Assembly: GCF_014962245.1 (NCBI RefSeq) | Contig: NZ_CP063144.1 | Location: 362,582-426,581 of the forward strand | Direction: 5' to 3' | Length of the DNA stretch: 64,000 nt | From: Thermosphaera aggregans | GTDB taxonomy: Archaea > Thermoproteota > Thermoprotei_A > Sulfolobales > Desulfurococcaceae | Part shown: one piece after another, positions 16,180-24,744 of the stretch | How the letters are laid out: the number at the start of each line of letters is the position of its first letter | How positions within the stretch are numbered: position 1 is the first letter of the stretch | Made by a program: the position numbers and the translations under genes | The notes under the pieces: model-generated | Databases searched by the model: none | The model's input: the letters and a program-made list of their open reading frames with translations, nothing else | Told to the model about the DNA's origin: nothing

Positions 16180-16881
16180 ATGTTAGCGGCTATCCTGGCA
16201 GGTGGTTACGGTAAGAGGCTGAGGCCGTTCACCAATGACGTGCCTAAGCCAATGGTACAGGTCGGGGATAAGACCCTTATAGAGTGGCAGATAGAATGGT
16301 TGAGGAGGCATGGCTTCAACGAGCTGGTCCTCCTGGTAGGGTATAAGAAGGAGAAGATGATCGAGCACGTTGGGAGCGGTTCAAAATACGGGGTCAGGGT
16401 GACATATGTCATTGAGGATGAGCCCCTGGGAACCGGGGGTGCTGTTAAAAACGCTGAGCACATTTTGAGCAAGACTGATGTCTTCCTCGTGGTCAACGGG
16501 GACATATTAACAGATTTAGACCCTAAACTCCTGATTGAAAAGCTTGAGTCAGCTAATGGACTACTGGGCGTTATAGCTTCAATACCTCTTCCAAGCCCCT
16601 ACGGCGTCTTAGAAATAAATGGCGACATGGTTACAGGTTTCGTGGAGAAACCCTTGCTTAAGGATTACTGGATTAACGCTGGAGTATACGCTTTAAAGCC
16701 GGAGGCTCTGAAGTATTTCCCGGAGAAGGGTGATCTTGAGAAAACAGCATTCCCCGCAATGGCGAGGGACGGGGTTCTCGGAACGGTGAAATACACTGAC
16801 GTGTTCTGGAAGGCGATAGATACTTTCAAGGAGCTGGAGGAAGCTTCGAAAACCCTTATGGAACGATACAGGAGTGGTTAG
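16180..16881 (+). CDS. Sugar-phosphate nucleotidyltransferase (GDP-mannose/dTDP-glucose pyrophosphorylase-like)
   Basis: This 233-residue protein is the catalytic Rossmann-like domain only, with 'ILAGGYGKRLRPFT' (nucleotide/pyrophosphate loop), 'PKPMVQV', 'EPLGTGGAVKNA' and 'VVNGDIL' (metal-binding Asp). It lacks the left-handed beta-helix of longer family members. It makes NDP-sugars from a sugar-1-phosphate; the exact sugar cannot be told. A TATA-like TTTATAAA at about 16152 lies close to the ATG, so the transcript leader must be very short. Confidence 0.83.
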   Translation: MLAAILAGGYGKRLRPFTNDVPKPMVQVGDKTLIEWQIEWLRRHGFNELVLLVGYKKEKMIEHVGSGSKYGVRVTYVIEDEPLGTGGAVKNAEHILSKTDVFLVVNGDILTDLDPKLLIEKLESANGLLGVIASIPLPSPYGVLEINGDMVTGFVEKPLLKDYWINAGVYALKPEALKYFPEKGDLEKTAFPAMARDGVLGTVKYTDVFWKAIDTFKELEEASKTLMERYRSG

Positions 16882-17025
16882 GGATCAGGATTTCCGGCTC
16901 TCATCACAGCAAACTGCTCAAGAGACCCTCTTATCATCACTATTTAAAATACAGGAATAACCAACCTTATATAAGCCTGCACCGGGAAGTTTTTAAAACA
17001 AGAACCCAATCACATATAATAATGA

Positions 17026-17101
17026 GCGGCGGTCGTCTAGCCTGGACTAGGACGCCGGCCCTCCAAGCCGGAGATCCCGGGTTCAAATCCCGGCCGCCGC
17101 A
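17026..17101 (+). tRNA. tRNA-Gly(UCC)
   Basis: Acceptor GCGGCGG (17026-17032) pairs with CCGCCGC (17094-17100), discriminator A 17101. The anticodon stem CCGGC/GCCGG encloses loop CCTCCAA, anticodon TCC. T arm GTTCAAAT is present. A TATA-like TTTTTAAAA lies about 30 bp upstream. There is no intron. Confidence 0.92.
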
Positions 17102-17221
17102 TCCTCCATCGAAAGCTTCACAGATCCAATGTGTGAATCCCGGCTTTCTCTAAACTCCAGCACGTTCAGGTTTTAGAGGAATGCTTCTACACTTGGTTTT
17201 TGAAAACATATTGTTTTTCCT

Positions 17222-17529
17222 TCAGTACTGTGGGAGTGAAAAATTACTCCTCATGGTTTCATCCACAACATACACCTCGTCGAAACCAACCTCTTTGAGG
17301 CGGTTTCTAATCTTACTTATTATTGCATCCCATAAAACATTGTTTAAGAATTTGCAGAACAAGCACCCGGGTTGGAAACTCCTGAAGCTTACGAAGACTA
17401 TTATTTTTTACCATCCCATGAGATCCTGAAACCAGTGACCAGCCCGCCTCTTATAACGTCAACGTCGAAACCTGGAACCTCAATGCCTGAAAGCACTTCC
17501 TCAACCTGTTTCGCCCTCTCATCCACCAT
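17222..17529 (-). pseudogene. Frameshifted small gene, about 102 codons, possible Fe-S assembly (DUF59-like) protein
   Basis: On the - strand ATG 17529, preceded by AAGGTG at the right spacing, opens a frame reading 'EEVLSGIEVPGFDVDVI' and 'TGFRISWDGKK', then hits TAA in an A-run. Adding one A to the A6 run at 17404-17409 continues as 'IIVFVSFRSFQPGCLFC', 'LKEVGFDEVYVVDE' and stop 17222-17224. The restored 102-residue protein loosely resembles small DUF59/MIP18-type proteins with a CxxC, but the family is not certain. It could be a true pseudogene, a slippery-site frameshift or a base-call error. The rest of 17102-17819 holds nothing else I can support. Confidence 0.5.
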
Positions 17530-17819
17530 CTCAAGCACCTTTCCCCATTCCCATGCTCAGCCGAAAACCTCTACTAGATGATACGATCCTATTGTTCAAG
17601 CGCTCTAAATAGGTTTTAACCGTTCTCCCCGGAAACTAATCCCTCATCTTCCTCGTAAATCCAATCCTTAAAGATCAAAGGTTTGAGGATTAGAAGTATT
17701 TTACATTCACTTTCATCATGTTATGGTGTTTAATACTTCCTGCTTAATTCCTCTTTCCCGTGTTCTTCGAAGCTGTTCAACACGGCTTTATCCACGCGTG
17801 GTTTCCCGGTTTTAAACAC

Positions 17820-18230
17820 CTACACCTGGTTCCTCTCTTCACGTGTGGATAATATGTTTGGAAACACTGTGAAAACCTTTTCTGAAAGACTAGTTAACGA
17901 GTACATTTTATACTTTCCAGTACGCTTATACTGGACCAGCCCAGCCTTCAGCAGTGTTTTTAAATGATGTGAAACCAGGGTTTGATCAAGACCTAGCACG
18001 TAGGATATTATGCATACTGGTAGGGAGCCGTTTAAGTAGAGTAGTGATAGGATTTTAAGCCTCGTAGGGTCTGAGAGTTGCTTGAAAACATGGATTAACC
18101 CTTCCAACTCTTTCCCGGGTATTTTAATATCTAAATCATGGTTAAGGGGGATTGGTTCGCTGATCCTGCATGCTCCCTTCCCCCTTAATTCCTTAAGGAT
18201 CTCGGAAACCTTCACCGATTTCGTTGACAA
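17820..18230 (-). CDS. ArsR-family winged-helix repressor
   Basis: Residues about 42-115 form the ArsR DNA-binding domain: 'HVFKQLSDPTRLKILSLLYL', then 'VCIISYVLGLDQTLVSHHLKTLLKAGLVQYKRTGKYKMYSL'-type helix-turn-helix and wing (quoted in part by its key residues D-TRLKIL and VSHHLK). The 40-residue N-terminal extension has one Cys; 'LPVCII' at the HTH resembles the ArsR metal-site position (CVC in classical members), with only one Cys here. It probably senses metal or redox state for the adjacent ferredoxin and HdrA-like genes. Confidence 0.82.
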   Translation of the reverse strand: MSTKSVKVSEILKELRGKGACRISEPIPLNHDLDIKIPGKELEGLIHVFKQLSDPTRLKILSLLYLNGSLPVCIISYVLGLDQTLVSHHLKTLLKAGLVQYKRTGKYKMYSLTSLSEKVFTVFPNILSTREERNQV

Positions 18231-18291
18231 GTTTTCAATCCCTTAATGATCCAATATTTGAGAATGTTTTAAAAGAACCTTCCCCGCGGGA

Positions 18292-18513
18292 TTACTCAGT
18301 AGCTAAATCCCCTCTGTAGCTTATGGCCTCATTAGGGCAGATCTTCTGGCAGCCTCTGCAGAGCTCTACACAGTTACTAGGGTTAGCCACTAAGGGCTCC
18401 CCATCCCCCCGGACCTCGTAAACATCGTGAGGGCAAAAGTTGAAGCATGTGAGGCATCCGGAACACTTCTCGTAATCTATTACTGGATACCAGTTTTTCG
18501 CCACAGTATTCAC
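18292..18513 (-). CDS. Two-cluster [4Fe-4S] ferredoxin
   Basis: This 73-residue protein has 'CSGCLTCFNFCP' and 'CVELCRGCQKICP', giving the eight Cys of a 2[4Fe-4S] ferredoxin. It is a cytoplasmic electron carrier. It starts only 5 bp after the stop of the HdrA-like gene, so the two formed an operon before the island split the upstream gene. A promoter would now have to lie in the island's left end or in the truncated gene. Confidence 0.88.
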   Translation of the reverse strand: MNTVAKNWYPVIDYEKCSGCLTCFNFCPHDVYEVRGDGEPLVANPSNCVELCRGCQKICPNEAISYRGDLATE

Positions 18514-18518
18514 CAGGG

Positions 18519-18713
18519 TTAAAGAGCGTTTTCAATAGCCTTAATGGCTTCCTCGGTTGAAAGATTCCTTATTTCAACGCCGACGAACTTGGACTCGTCG
18601 AACCCTAACTCCTTAAACACCCAGCCGAACATTTTCTTCTGCATGACAGGGTCGCAGCCTGCTACAACAACTTTATCAATATACTCGTTCCTGCTTAGCA
18701 AGGCTCTCCAGAA
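18519..18713 (-). pseudogene. 3' half of an HdrA-like gene interrupted by the 18,714-24,486 island
   Basis: The frame reads 'FWRALLSRNEYIDKVVVAGC', then 'DPVMQKKMFGWVFKELG', to stop at 18519. This resembles the region of HdrA-type flavoproteins where 'VVVAACSP' occurs. Upstream in frame is a stop introduced at the island junction. The matching 5' half is at 24,487-24,641. A TTG at 18701 could start a 60-residue remnant. Exact family is uncertain; the split itself is well supported by frame arithmetic. Confidence 0.72.
18709..18713. repeat. Left copy of 5-bp direct repeat CAGAA flanking the island
   Basis: CAGAA here and at 24487-24491 bracket the island. Keeping one copy restores the HdrA-like frame exactly, as expected for a target-site duplication or a microhomology junction. 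Confidence 0.7.
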
Positions 18714-18744
18714 CTACCATATATAGAGGCAAAGAGTAAAGGCA

Positions 18745-19392
18745 TAGGTTATTTTGGTGGAAAAAGTTTTTACTAAAAGCTTCTATGTTCTAATGAAAGC
18801 ATCAAAATCTCTTTGGGATACGAGTGCTAATATTGTATTTTATATGGCAAAAATCTTAGAGAAACATCATGCTACGAGAGTTAGATAATATTGTAATTAA
18901 TCTTATGCCTAAAATTAAACTCTCAGATATTTAAAGATTGTAAAAAAGTTACGTATATAGTGGTTTCTTCATTAATTCCAGGACCATTGCCATATGTATT
19001 AATTGAGTTTATGTTATAATATATTATACAACAAATAAGTTATAGCATCAACGTAGGTGGTATACCGGAAATTATAGCTGGAGCTGGCTTAGGAGTAAAA
19101 GTTATAATGTTGTTGCAGATGAAATAATAACTTTCAATACTCTTACATTGGAGGAAGCTAATGAATTAGGTATCATTAATAAAATGTTTATCTTATTTAT
19201 CTTACAGAAATTCAGTAATCATAGAACGATCAACAGTTATAACAACCTAGGTTATAGCAAACATTATTGAATACCAGGTGTAAAAAATGGCTTTTGACAC
19301 TGTTAATTGCAGCAACGATGGTGTCAGCTATAGGTGGATTGCTGGATCTCTTAGTTTTAACCGGCTTTTAGCTTTAAATTTCTATATTCAAA
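18745..19392 (+). pseudogene. Heavily decayed glycosyltransferase remnants
   Basis: No intact frame exists in this stretch. At about 18745-18800 the DNA matches, base for base in many positions, the region 23570-23640 of the family 4 glycosyltransferase pseudogene ('YFGGKSF..FYVLM'). Near 19040-19090 a frame reads 'VGGIPEIIAGAGLGVKVI', like the end of a family 4 enzyme. Stops and frameshifts interrupt every frame. Apart from these scraps I see nothing. Confidence 0.45.
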
Positions 19393-19458
19393 GTGATATA
19401 TAAAAGCGAGGTGATTAATCTATTTAGCAATTATGCGAGAGGTTTAAATAGCTCTAGA

Positions 19459-20611
19459 ATGCGCAGAAGACCAAAGATATTACTTATTTCTTCACCTCCC
19501 ATCACACGTTTTTCTAGTGGGTACTACCTTAAAGGTGAATCACCTCTTATTATAAGATTGAGAGAGATTTGTGATGTTATTTCGTAGAGTTGGACTAAGC
19601 GTCGTGAACTACCAATTAGCTTTAGGCGCGTTTATCTCTTAGATGGTTTTCAAATATTTCTTGGTCTTATACATTGTATATTGAAAGGTCGTTTTAATGT
19701 AATAATTACGACAGGTATTCCTGTTTTAGAGTCTATACCAGCATTTCTCATGGCTAAGCTTTTACGTATTCCCGTGATAATTGAAGAAACGCACTGGTAC
19801 TGGCCTAGCACACTTATCTCTAAATTAATGTGGCCCATAAATAAATTGATGTGTTCTAAAACCGACTTAATAATTTGTCCAGGTAAACGAGCGTATGTCT
19901 ATTGGCGATCACTAGGTATACCTAGAGAAAAAATCAAAATTGTGCACTTCTATACAAGTATACTTCAACCGACTCCCGAAAATATAGAGTCTGCTAGACG
20001 TATTCGCGATAAATTCAGCGGTAAAGTTATCATATTGTACTTTGGTAGATTGATAAAGAAAAAAGGTGTGGATTATTTAATTAAAGCATTTGCAAAATTA
20101 GAGAGAAGTTGAAGACGTAGTCTTAATTATAGCTGGAGATGGACCTGAAAGACATAATTTAGAAAACCTATGTAAAGAATTGAAAGTGAAAAACGTTGTA
20201 TTTATCGGTGCCGTGTCCGAAGATGTTAAACCAGGCTATTTCTTGGCGGCAGATATTTATGTTTATCCTTCAATTACACTAGAACTACCCGAGGAGTGGC
20301 CTTTAGGCGTAGTTGAAGCTATGTCAGTTGGAAAACCCGTTATTGTTACCACAGCTGTTGGTTCTGCTCCCGACGTAGTTCAACATGGAGTTAATGGTTA
20401 TATCATTCCAGAAAAAGACGTAGATGCTTCATATAATGCCCTGAAAAGCTTAGTCTTGGACAAGGATTTGAGAGAAAAGATGGGACTAGCTTCTAAGAAA
20501 ATCGTAGAAAACGCTTACACGTATGAACATGCCGTTAAGGGTTTAGCTGAAGCAATAATAATAGCTCTCCGTAATAAAATAAAAGGTAAAACAAAAGATT
20601 ACATGGGTTAG
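19459..20611 (+). pseudogene. Family 4 glycosyltransferase, broken by a nonsense codon and a frameshift
   Basis: Starting at ATG 19459 ('KILLISSPPITRFSSGYY') the frame meets an in-frame TAG at 19585-19587, continues in the same frame with 'FNVIITTGIPVLESIPAFLM' and 'ILYFGRLIKKKGVDYLIKAF', and shifts near 20100-20108 in a GAGAGA tract. The C-terminal part reads 'VLIIAGDGPERHNL' and 'YVYPSITLELPEEWPLGVVE', with the ExxxxxxxE donor-site region of GT4. Both GT-B domains are recognisable, so decay is recent. It would have transferred a sugar to a lipid-linked glycan or polysaccharide. Confidence 0.75.
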
Positions 20612-20639
20612 TTATTTAGATGGTTGGGACTGTGGAAAA

Positions 20640-21555
20640 CATATGCGTGGGTGTTATATTATAGCAAAGAACGCATAAAAGACGATAGGTTATACCTTAT
20701 GCTCTTTACTTAAACAAACATGGAAACCCACGAAATAATTGTCGATGTACCTTCACTTAAAGATACAATAATCGATGCGATCAAATTATTCATGAATTCT
20801 AATAGCGGTAATTTAATAAGAATAGTAGTTCAAGATATAGAGGGACTTCTCAAAACATAAGTCATTATGCCACAGCCGGAAACATCGGGATTAGAGCTTC
20901 TATAGGCAATATCATTGTATTTGATATCATTACATTTATTGACACAGATGCTCGTGTATATTCACAATTTATAGAAAACATATGCAGCGTATTCATAACA
21001 CAGAAAGATGTAATGATTCAACAATTTCTTATTTTGGGAACAAATGGCTTAGCAAACTATTATTGCGTAGAAAATCGACTATCAGAAAAATAGACTTCTT
21101 CAGCCTAACGACTTAATTTACCTGAGTAGGCCGAAATATACTACTGCTATAATGGCAATAAGACGTGAATTGCTGTCTATCGTAGGACTGTTTGGTCTTT
21201 TTTGATATTGGCAGCGAAGATCGAGATTTTCTTCTACGTGTGGAAAAACATCGCATACAAATAGTTTATAACAAGAAAGCCGTAGTATATCATCAATCAC
21301 GGCCTTTTACATTAAAAGATTATCTGGAAAATGGGCGCTTCAAGGGCTCGTGCATTTATTAAATACGGAAGAGCAATGTTAAAAGATACTATCAGCGTAT
21401 TATTTCATATACTTTGCATTGTATTCTTTTTCGTGTTTTTGCTAACAAGAAAGCCATTATTAGGTTTAATACTATTAGCCTCATCATTGTTACTTAGATT
21501 TAAAAATACGATCAAAAGTACGTTATCCGAAAATTGGATGGCAAGTAGTATCTAA
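20640..21555 (+). pseudogene. Family 2 glycosyltransferase with C-terminal membrane segment, decayed
   Basis: Pieces of one GT2 gene lie in different frames: 'AGNIGIRASIGNIIVF' followed by 'FIDTDARV' (nucleotide-sugar and metal site), 'YTTAIMAIRREL', 'FDIGSEDRDFLLRVEKH' (the C-terminal ED acceptor site), and a final part from 21331 with a membrane stretch ('ISVLFHILCIVFFFVFLL'). Stops and frameshifts separate them. The 74-codon frame at 21331-21555 is the gene's tail, not a separate gene. Confidence 0.65.
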
Positions 21556-21733
21556 ATGTTAGTATTACAAAATTTATAATTTATATGTATGTAGCTTACT
21601 TTGCATTTATGGCTGAACTATTTAGGCATTTCATCGCATTAATAAGTTAGCACTGAGATTATTTAACTATATGGCGCGAAGTAAAAACTTGCGGTGATAA
21701 GATATCCTGTCTGAGAAAGAACGAATAAAAATT

Positions 21734-22864
21734 ATGTTCATCCCATTCACAGAAGACAAAACAAGTGAACGAGTTCCTTCACTAATTAGAATTTTGTCAA
21801 AATATTTTGACTTAGTGGGATTGAAGCCCCTATGTAGACGTCGTTCAATCTATTATAAGAATAGAATTGTATATGGAATTATATGGATTCTTGAATGGAT
21901 TACAGAGAGAATTATTATGATCTTAAACGGAATTAAGATGGGTTCACGAAACTTCATAACACTTATATTTTGTGAAGAACCGGAATATGCATTGGTTGGA
22001 TTTATACTTTCCAAGATTTTAAGAGTACCTTTTATTTACGATAGCCATGGAAACAAATACCTACAGTGTATAAGACTTAGAAATCCCCTCTATTACAGAC
22101 TCTACATAACGTTCTTAGACATATTCTTGGCGAAAAAGTGTTCGGTCTTACTGGTTGTTTCGGAATTTGACAGACGATGTTACATTAACCAAGGAGTTCC
22201 TCCTGGGAAAATATATGTAATTCCAAGCTTTATAGATCTCGAAAAAGTAAAAAGAGCTATAATGAATCCCTCCACGAACATACCTATTCCCAAGGGTAAA
22301 AAGACTCTACTTTTCTTTGGTAATTACAACTACGAGCCAAACGTTGAAGCTCTACGATTTATAAACAATGAATTAGCACCAGCGATTGATAACATAGAAA
22401 ACGTAGAAATATATATATGTGGCCGTAGCCCAGTTCCTATCGAGCAATTAGTTGGACCTCTCCACAGAAAAGTAAAATATCTAGGGTTTGTTCCAGACAT
22501 ATACGAAGTTTTAAATACTGTTGACGCATTCATATGTCCCATCTGGACAGGTGTTGGAATAATTGTAAAGGTGTTAGATGCTATGGCTGTTGGTAAACCT
22601 ATTGTCGGTACTAAATTTCTGAGAGAGGGCATACCTGAACTTAACGAGAATAATGCCTTACTGGCTAGAAATAAACAAGAATTCATCTATTTAGTCAGAC
22701 ACTTACTCGAACATTACGACGAGTATAAACACATGGGTCAAGTATTACAAAACATTATAGCTACTAGATACAGTCGAGATGTTATTGAGAAAAAATTGTA
22801 TTTTATAATATTGCATGTTATAAGAGATCGTCTCTTGAAAACTAAGAAGTTTAGAAAACTTTGA
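21734..22864 (+). CDS. Family 4 glycosyltransferase
   Basis: This 376-residue GT-B enzyme is the only apparently intact gene of the island. The N-terminal domain includes 'RVPFIYDSHGNKYLQCIRL'; the C-terminal donor domain begins 'KTLLFFGNYNYEPNVEALRF' and contains 'VKYLGFVPDIYEVLNTVDAF' and 'GVGIIVKVLDAMAVGKPIVG', with the family's donor-site Lys/Ala region. The expected role is sugar transfer in S-layer glycosylation or exopolysaccharide synthesis. No good ribosome-binding site precedes the ATG, and the codon use is far more A/T-rich than outside the island, so the gene may be silent. Confidence 0.82.
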   Translation: MFIPFTEDKTSERVPSLIRILSKYFDLVGLKPLCRRRSIYYKNRIVYGIIWILEWITERIIMILNGIKMGSRNFITLIFCEEPEYALVGFILSKILRVPFIYDSHGNKYLQCIRLRNPLYYRLYITFLDIFLAKKCSVLLVVSEFDRRCYINQGVPPGKIYVIPSFIDLEKVKRAIMNPSTNIPIPKGKKTLLFFGNYNYEPNVEALRFINNELAPAIDNIENVEIYICGRSPVPIEQLVGPLHRKVKYLGFVPDIYEVLNTVDAFICPIWTGVGIIVKVLDAMAVGKPIVGTKFLREGIPELNENNALLARNKQEFIYLVRHLLEHYDEYKHMGQVLQNIIATRYSRDVIEKKLYFIILHVIRDRLLKTKKFRKL

Positions 22865-22896
22865 CGTATTAACAATTTCATGTATGGCGTACAAAT

Positions 22897-23687
22897 ATGA
22901 AAATGGCAGTATTCTCAGAACTATTCTATCCTCACGGTGGAGGTGCTGAATTAGCAACGTGGTTGTATTTAAAGCTACTCAGTGAGGAAGAAGGAATTAA
23001 GATTAAAGTTGTAACTCGTCAATTCCCCGGCGAACCATCTACGGAATTAGTGAACAAGAATCTAACGATATTTAGAATTCCAATGAAGATAGCGCTCGGT
23101 AGCAGGTACGATACACTCGTTAATATGGGAATTCTATTGAAAGACTTTAATCAAAAACTGATTAAAGAAAGCGATGTAGTTTATATTCCAGGCTGTTGGT
23201 ATAGTGCAATACCGATTGCAAAAATGCATAAAAACCAGTTGTTGCCCATATACATAATTACTCCATTGCATGCTCTACATCCTTAATGTATGATTTTGCC
23301 AGAGATAGAGTAGGACCTGCAACACTACGATCTTTCATACTCCATGAAATACTTGAAAGGAGACGAAAAATAGTCTCCGTCGTAACTTCTTCTTTGATGA
23401 ACGAAGTATTTGGGAAGTACTATAATAAACTAGGCATAATGGCGGATGCCCTAATTTTTGTTAGTAGAGCTCAAATGAACCTAATACATTCATTAATTCC
23501 ATACATTAAAGATAAAAGCTACTTGATATATAATCCTATTCCAAATTACTCACTTATTAAAGCTGAGAAGAAGGGTGTAAGCTACTTTGGAGGAAAGAGT
23601 TTCGCTAAGGGATTTTATGTTTTAATGAGAACAATAGAGCAACTCACACGTCTTGCTGGGGTTTGGAGGCGCATGTACTCGGTGTAG
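22897..23687 (+). pseudogene. Family 4 glycosyltransferase, frameshifted and 3'-truncated
   Basis: The N-terminal part 'FSELFYPHGGGAELATWLYL' is typical of GT4. The frame ends at TAA 23284-23286; inserting one T there continues as 'MYDFARDRVGPATL' and 'ADALIFVSRAQMNLIHSLIP', as expected for the inter-domain region. The protein then stops shortly after 'YFGGKSFAKGFYVLM', losing nearly all of the donor-binding domain. The loss coincides with the junction to the opposite-strand fragments after 23690. It is homologous to the left-end remnant at 18745. Confidence 0.72.
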
Positions 23688-23716
23688 ACGTGTTAACTCT
23701 AGCCGTGTTGTGCTGG

Positions 23717-24067
23717 TTAGAGTGGTAGGGTTGCTCCAATGCCAAGTTTGACTGCTTTTTCATATGCTAATTTGGTGACTACGACGTCGTGTGATGCTAT
23801 TTCTAGTAAGACTGCTGCTTTCTTTGGTTTGCTCTTCAAGTACTCTATTCTCCTGGTGCATATGTCTCCCATGTCTAGTTCTACTTTATCAGGGTAGTTT
23901 TTGAAGTATGGGCCTTTTGCCCTGGTTGCTAGGTATTGTTGTTTATCGTCTACAACGAAGACGTCAGCGGTGTTTACTACTTCTTCTTTGACGACTGCAT
24001 CATAGTCTACTGCTATGACTAGAAAGTCTTCTTTCAAGTCGCCGAGGCCTATAAACCTCCTTGGCAC
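23717..24067 (-). pseudogene. C-terminal fragment of an ornithine cyclodeaminase/mu-crystallin-family gene
   Basis: The frame reads 'VNTADVFVVDDKQQYLATRA', an ELDMGD segment and 'VVTKLAYEKAVKLGIGATLP' to the stop, like the last third of ornithine cyclodeaminase/alanine dehydrogenase proteins. The N-terminal two thirds, with the substrate Lys and NAD-binding loop, are missing; upstream in frame is a TAG at the junction with the phosphohexomutase fragment. A GTG at 24067 could start a 116-residue product, but it would be inactive. Confidence 0.6.
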
Positions 24068-24486
24068 CTCCGACAGCTAGTAGTGGCGCTGTTCTATCAC
24101 CCCATTGAAATCTACCTTCATTATCTATAATCATTGCTCTATCGGCATCGCCATCATGTGCTACTCCAAAATCGCATCCATATAGTTTTACTAATTTAAT
24201 TGTTTCTACTAGGTTTTCTGGTATTGGCTCTGGTAGTCTAGCTGGGTGTGGATCTAGGTTTCCATTTACAACAACTGGTTTAACACCTAGTTTCTTGAGT
24301 AGAAGGGTTGTTGTTAGTGAACCTACATTGTTTCCAGGGTCTACTAGTACTTTGAAGTCTCTTCTAGCTATTTTATCAACATCTACTTTTTCTAATACAC
24401 CATTTACATATATTTCTATTGCATCTGGAAATCTCTCAATTCTATCAGGTGCACTCTTCCAGTTTACAAATCTATATCTTTCACTT
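24062..24486 (-). pseudogene. Internal fragment of phosphomannomutase/phosphoglucosamine mutase
   Basis: An open frame runs from the island's right end: 'NWKSAPDRIERFPDAIEIYV', 'VLVDPGNNVGSLTTTLLLKK', 'FGVAHDGDADRAMIIDNEG' (metal-binding loop DGDADR) and 'WGDRTAPLLA'. Both ends are missing: the N-terminal part with the phosphoserine loop is cut at the island boundary and the C-terminal half is replaced by the cyclodeaminase fragment. Complete enzymes isomerise hexose-6-phosphate to hexose-1-phosphate for NDP-sugar synthesis. Confidence 0.72.
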
Positions 24487-24491
24487 CAGAA
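24487..24491. repeat. Right copy of 5-bp direct repeat CAGAA flanking the island
   Basis: This matches the copy at 18709-18713. On the - strand it supplies TTCTG, completing the codons TTC TGG that join the two halves of the HdrA-like gene. Confidence 0.7.
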
Positions 24492-24641
24492 GTTATCACC
24501 ATCGGTTGCGCACAGCTGGGGGTGAATGAGAGCGAAGTCAACCTTCCTATTTCTTCGGAAGTAGTTCACTACTTCAAACACGTTCATCTTCTGAAATGAG
24601 GGGCAGGTGCCCTGGCATACGCACATTATCAACTCTTTCAT
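24487..24641 (-). pseudogene. 5' half of the HdrA-like gene interrupted by the island
   Basis: From ATG 24641 the frame reads 'MKELIMCVCQGTCPSFQKMN', then 'KVDFALIHPQLCATDGDNF', and meets TGA at the island boundary. Joined to 18,708-18,519 it gives 345 nt, a 114-residue protein through 'DNFWRALLSRNEY'. It resembles the N-terminal region of HdrA-type subunits, with a Cys-rich opening and the 'LC..DG' segment. The native role was probably electron transfer with the adjacent ferredoxin. Confidence 0.72.
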
Positions 24642-24744
24642 ATGAATCACAACTCATTTGAATAATAATTCAAGTATAAAAACCCCGCCATTAACGGATA
24701 ACCCTTTAATCCAAATTCAAGTTATTATTTAACGGTGATTTTAT

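Larger units (their letters stand above)
18714..24486. mobile_element. Inserted 5,773-bp A+T-rich island of decayed glycan-biosynthesis genes
   Basis: Base composition changes abruptly at both ends from the surrounding G+C-richer DNA, and codons use A/T endings. It contains remnants of at least four glycosyltransferases, a phosphohexomutase and an ornithine cyclodeaminase-like gene; only the glycosyltransferase at 21734 looks intact. No transposase, integrase or terminal inverted repeats were found, so the mechanism is unknown. It may be one piece of a larger exopolysaccharide/glycosylation cluster moved here and then eroded. Confidence 0.78.

Noticed and set aside
17181-17581. Two overlapping + strand open frames
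   Set aside because: They are antisense to the frameshifted - strand gene, whose translation has coherent protein-like sequence, start and ribosome-binding site.
18519-18701. Intact 60-residue protein starting at TTG 18701
   Set aside because: The coherent sequence extends upstream to the island junction and continues at 24487-24641; it is half of a split gene.
21331-21555. Independent 74-residue membrane protein
   Set aside because: It continues the GT2 pseudogene's C-terminal membrane segment.
18714-24486. Island as an insertion sequence or integrated virus
   Set aside because: No transposase, integrase, terminal inverted repeat or viral gene found, and no tRNA attachment site; the flanking 5-bp repeat is the only mobility sign.
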